NCBI GenBank assembly: GCA_946480065.1
Contig: CAMLJA010000102.1
Coordinates: 1 to 6,956, forward strand
DNA: 6,956 bases
From: an uncultured Thermomonas sp.
GTDB taxonomy: Bacteria; Pseudomonadota; Gammaproteobacteria; Xanthomonadales; Xanthomonadaceae
Direction: 5' to 3'
Below, in pieces: positions 4,748-6,956 of this stretch (the first letter of the stretch is position 1; each line of letters opens with the position of its first letter). The notes under the pieces are model-generated. The model did no database searches, had not been told where the DNA came from, and was given only the letters and a program-made list of their open reading frames with translations. A program made the position numbers and the translations under genes.

Positions 4748-5509
4748 ATGTCGCCCCTGATCCGCTGGTTCCACCAACTCGGTTCGCCACCGACCTTCGA
4801 CCGCTTCGCCGCCCGCTGGGCGCCCCCGGCCTATCTGCTCGGGCTGCTGGCGATGGCGGTGGGCGCGTACGGCGCGCTGTTCCAGGTGCCGGCCGACTAC
4901 CAGCAGGGCGACAGCTTCCGCATCCTCTACATCCACGTCCCGGCGGCGTGGATGAGCATGGCCATCTTCGCGCTGATGGCGCTGTACGCCGCGATCGCGC
5001 TGGTCTGGCGGATCAAGCTGTGCGAGATCCTGGCGATGGCCTGCGCGCCCACGGGCGCCGCCTTCACCGCGGTCACCCTGGCCACCGGCTCGATCTGGGG
5101 CAAGCCGATGTGGGGCACCTGGTGGGACTGGGACCCGCGCCTGACCACCGAGCTGATCCTGCTGTTCCTCTACCTGGGCGTGATGGGCCTGTACGCGGCC
5201 ATCGACGACCGCCGCAACGCCGCGCGCGCCGCCGGGCTGCTGGCGATCGTCGGCGTGGCGCTGCTGCCGGTGATCCGCTGGTCGGTGGTGTGGTGGAACT
5301 CGCTGCACCAGGGCCAGACCATCCGCCTGTTCGGCCAGTCCAGCATGGACGCCAGCATGCTGCCGCCGCTGGTGTGGATGATCGTGGGCACCAAGCTGTG
5401 GTTCCTCGGTTCGCTGCTGGCGCGGGCGCGCGCCGACAACCTGCGCCGCGAGGCCGGCAAGGACTGGGTGCTGCGCCAGGTCGCCGCCCCGGTGGGAGCG
5501 CCGCGATGA
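4748..5509 (+). CDS. ccmC: CcmC, heme-handling membrane protein of cytochrome c maturation
   Basis: An inner-membrane protein of 253 residues from the heme-handling (HHP) family that presents heme at the periplasmic face and attaches it to CcmE. Six membrane segments are visible, about 26-46, 60-86, 92-113, 131-151, 158-176 and 207-226. The tryptophan-rich heme-binding loop is at 118-131 ([14 protein letters not shown]). The two axial histidines are H63 in YIHVPAAW and H187 in NSLHQGQ, matching H60 and H184 of E. coli Ccm[14 protein letters not shown] at 49-61 is another family block. ATG at 4748 is preceded by AGG 5 nt upstream and agrees with the E. coli N-terminus; an in-frame TTG at 4721 would add nine residues without support. 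The TGA overlaps the ccmD ATG (ATGA). It is separated from ccmB by the azurin gene. Confidence 0.96.
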   Translation: MSPLIRWFHQLGSPPTFDRFAARWAPPAYLLGLLAMAVGAYGALFQVPADYQQGDSFRILYIHVPAAWMSMAIFALMALYAAIALVWRIKLCEILAMACAPTGAAFTAVTLATGSIWGKPMWGTWWDWDPRLTTELILLFLYLGVMGLYAAIDDRRNAARAAGLLAIVGVALLPVIRWSVVWWNSLHQGQTIRLFGQSSMDASMLPPLVWMIVGTKLWFLGSLLARARADNLRREAGKDWVLRQVAAPVGAPR

Positions 5510-5667
5510 GCTACCGCGAGTACGTGATCGCCGCCTACGCGGTGTTCGCCGCCATGCTGCTGTGGGACTTCGTGGTCCCGCGCCTGCAGCTGCGCGCGGC
5601 CCTGCGCGCCGCCCGCCGGCGCACCCGCCGCGCCGCCGCGCCGGCCCCCACGGAGTTGCAGCGATGA
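5506..5667 (+). CDS. ccmD: CcmD, small membrane protein of the CcmABCD complex
   Basis: A 53-residue protein with one membrane span at about 6-26 ([15 protein letters not shown] followed by DFVVP) and a cytoplasmic tail that is very arginine-rich between 30 and 42 and then Ala/Pro-rich. CcmD is required to release holo-CcmE from CcmC and CcmAB and is poorly conserved apart from this topology; [12 protein letters not shown] is typical. The start overlaps the ccmC stop by 4 nt and has GGGAG 7 nt upstream; its own stop overlaps the ccmE ATG. Size, topology and position between ccmC and ccmE make the call; the sequence alone would be weak evidence. Confidence 0.9.
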   Translation: MSYREYVIAAYAVFAAMLLWDFVVPRLQLRAALRAARRRTRRAAAPAPTELQR

Positions 5668-6125
5668 ATCCCACCCGCAAGCGGCGCCTGTGGCTGGTGC
5701 TGGCGCTGGTCGCCGCCGCCGCCATCGCCACCGCCCTGGTCGCGCTGGCGCTGCAGCGCAACGTGGCCTACCTGTACACGCCCAGCGAGGTGCTGCGCGG
5801 CGAGGCCGGCGGCCACGCCCGCTTCCGCCTGGGCGGCATGGTCGCGGCCGGCTCGTTCCAGCGCGCGCCCGGTTCGATGGAAGCGCATTTCGCGGTGGAC
5901 GACGGCGACGCCACCCTGCCGGTGGTCTACACCGGGATCCTGCCGGACCTGTTCCGCGAGAAGCAGGCGGTGGTCGCCACCGGCCGCATGCGCGGCGGCG
6001 TGTTCGTGGCCGAGCAGGTGCTGGCCAAGCACGACGAGACCTACATGCCCAAGGAAGTGGCCGACAAGATGGGCGCCGCGCACGTGAAGCACGGCGTGCC
6101 GGACCCGCAGACGCCGGTGCAATAG
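5664..6125 (+). CDS. ccmE: CcmE, periplasmic heme chaperone
   Basis: A 153-residue protein with a basic N-terminus (NPTRKRR), one membrane anchor at about 9-30 and a periplasmic OB-fold domain. H123 in KHDETYMP is the histidine that binds heme covalently, with Y127 completing the HxxxY motif (H130 and Y134 in E. coli). RLGGMV at 55-60, [13 protein letters not shown] at 87-99 and GQ-like strand VATGRM fit the family. It receives heme from CcmC and delivers it to CcmF. The flexible C-terminal tail holds two more histidines (H140, H143). The ATG overlaps the ccmD TGA, with GGAG 8 nt upstream. Confidence 0.97.
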   Translation: MNPTRKRRLWLVLALVAAAAIATALVALALQRNVAYLYTPSEVLRGEAGGHARFRLGGMVAAGSFQRAPGSMEAHFAVDDGDATLPVVYTGILPDLFREKQAVVATGRMRGGVFVAEQVLAKHDETYMPKEVADKMGAAHVKHGVPDPQTPVQ

Positions 6126-6127
6126 GC

Positions 6128-6956
6128 GTGCCCGCCCTGCCCGAACTCGGCCAGGTGGCGCTGCTCCTGGCGCTGGTGGTCGCCGCGCTGCAGGCGGTGC
6201 TGCCGCTGCTGGGCGCGCAGCGCGGGATCGCCCCGCTGATGGCGCTGGCGCGGCCGGCGGCGTTCCTGCAGCTGGCGCTGGTGGGGCTGGCGTTCGCGAT
6301 CCTGTCGCGCGCGTTCGCCGTCGGCGACTTCTCGCTGCGCTACGTGGCCGAGAACAGCAATTCGCTGCTGCCGCTGATGTACCGCTACACCGCGGTCTGG
6401 GGCGCGCACGAGGGCTCGCTGCTGCTGTGGGCGCTGGTGCTGGCGCTGTGGACCGCGGCGGTGGCGCTGTTCTCGCGCGCGCTGCCCGCGGTGGTGGTGG
6501 CGCGGGTGCTGGGCGTGATGGGGATCGTGGCGACCGGCTTCCTGGCCTTCCTGGTGTTCACCAGCAACCCGTTCGCGCGGCTGCTGCCGGCCGCCGCCGA
6601 GGGCCGCGACCTCAACCCGCTCCTGCAGGACCCGGGCCTGATCGTGCATCCGCCGATGCTGTATGCCGGCTACGTGGGCTTCGCGGTGCCGTTCGCGTTC
6701 GCCATCGCCGCGCTGCTGGAGGGCCGGATCGACGCCCAGTGGCTGCGCTGGACGCGGCCGTGGACGAACGTGGCCTGGGGCCTGCTCACCTTGGGCATCG
6801 CGCTGGGCAGCTGGTGGGCGTACTACGAGCTGGGCTGGGGCGGCTGGTGGTTCTGGGATCCGGTGGAGAACGCCAGCTTCATGCCGTGGCTGGCCGGCGC
6901 GGCGCTGCTGCATTCGCAGGCGGTGACCGAGAAGCGCGGCAGCTTCGGCGGCTGGA
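6128..6956 (+). CDS. ccmF: CcmF, heme lyase core subunit, 3' partial
   Basis: The first 276 codons of a protein that is normally about 640-660 residues, so roughly the N-terminal 40 percent is present; the frame is open to the window end. CcmF is the multi-spanning membrane protein that transfers heme from CcmE to apocytochrome c with CcmH. The tryptophan-rich heme-handling motif is at 237-248 ([12 protein letters not shown]). H174 in HPPMLYAGY and H262 in [12 protein letters not shown] correspond to E. coli H173 and H261, a periplasmic heme ligand and a ligand of the stable heme b. [11 protein letters not shown] at 91-101 is also conserved. At least six membrane spans are visible. The start is a GTG 2 nt after the ccmE stop with no clear Shine-Dalgarno site, chosen because [16 protein letters not shown] aligns with known N-termini; translation is probably coupled to ccmE. 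Confidence 0.95.
   Translation, partial: MPALPELGQVALLLALVVAALQAVLPLLGAQRGIAPLMALARPAAFLQLALVGLAFAILSRAFAVGDFSLRYVAENSNSLLPLMYRYTAVWGAHEGSLLLWALVLALWTAAVALFSRALPAVVVARVLGVMGIVATGFLAFLVFTSNPFARLLPAAAEGRDLNPLLQDPGLIVHPPMLYAGYVGFAVPFAFAIAALLEGRIDAQWLRWTRPWTNVAWGLLTLGIALGSWWAYYELGWGGWWFWDPVENASFMPWLAGAALLHSQAVTEKRGSFGGW

Noticed and set aside
6041..6913. Minus-strand 290-codon frame opposite ccmF
   Set aside because: Gln/Arg/His-rich translation typical of antisense to a Leu/Ala/Val-rich membrane protein; the plus strand is an unmistakable CcmF.
1..6956. Mobile element, CRISPR array, tRNA, rRNA or phage genes
   Set aside because: No direct repeat arrays, transposase or integrase motifs or tRNA-like cloverleafs were seen; nearly all bases are accounted for by conserved housekeeping genes.

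Overview
This is a very GC-rich window with dense coding and short gaps. It reads as chromosomal core sequence from a gammaproteobacterium, most likely Xanthomonadales/Lysobacteraceae. Family matches are closest to gammaproteobacterial proteins (YbdL, YafV, System I Ccm). I saw no mobile element, tRNA, rRNA, CRISPR array or compositional island. The genus cannot be fixed from the sequence alone.

Left part (1-2549): the 3' end of a flavodoxin-fold NAD(P)H-dependent FMN/quinone reductase (plus strand) converges on a two-gene minus-strand operon. That operon is transcribed ybdL (PLP aminotransferase, 2549 to 1401) then yafV (omega-amidase, 1354 to 557). Together they make a glutamine transaminase/omega-amidase pair: the aminotransferase can re-aminate 2-oxo acids such as the methionine 2-oxo acid, and the amidase removes the alpha-ketoglutaramate by-product, pulling the reaction forward.

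Right part (2642-6956): divergently transcribed is a System I cytochrome c maturation (ccm) cluster: ccmA, ccmB, then azu (azurin), then ccmC, ccmD, ccmE and the first 276 codons of ccmF. CcmA/B are the ABC transporter parts, CcmC/D load heme onto the chaperone CcmE, and CcmF is the core of the heme ligase. ATGA stop/start overlaps join ccmA-ccmB, ccmC-ccmD and ccmD-ccmE, and ccmF starts 2 nt after ccmE. Further ccm genes probably lie beyond the right edge.

The most notable point is the azurin gene between ccmB and ccmC. It encodes a lipoprotein azurin with a long Ala/Pro/Glu linker, resembling neisserial Laz. It is preceded by an FNR/Anr-type box (TTGAG-N4-ATCAA) whose centre is 41.5 bp upstream of the start site implied by a -10-like GACAAT. 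A hairpin follows at the predicted 5' end of the mRNA, and a perfect 10-bp-stem hairpin follows the gene. An oxygen-responsive azurin unit thus seems to be embedded in, and to split, the cytochrome c assembly operon. I found no clearly unprecedented system; the regulatory arrangement is the part worth testing.
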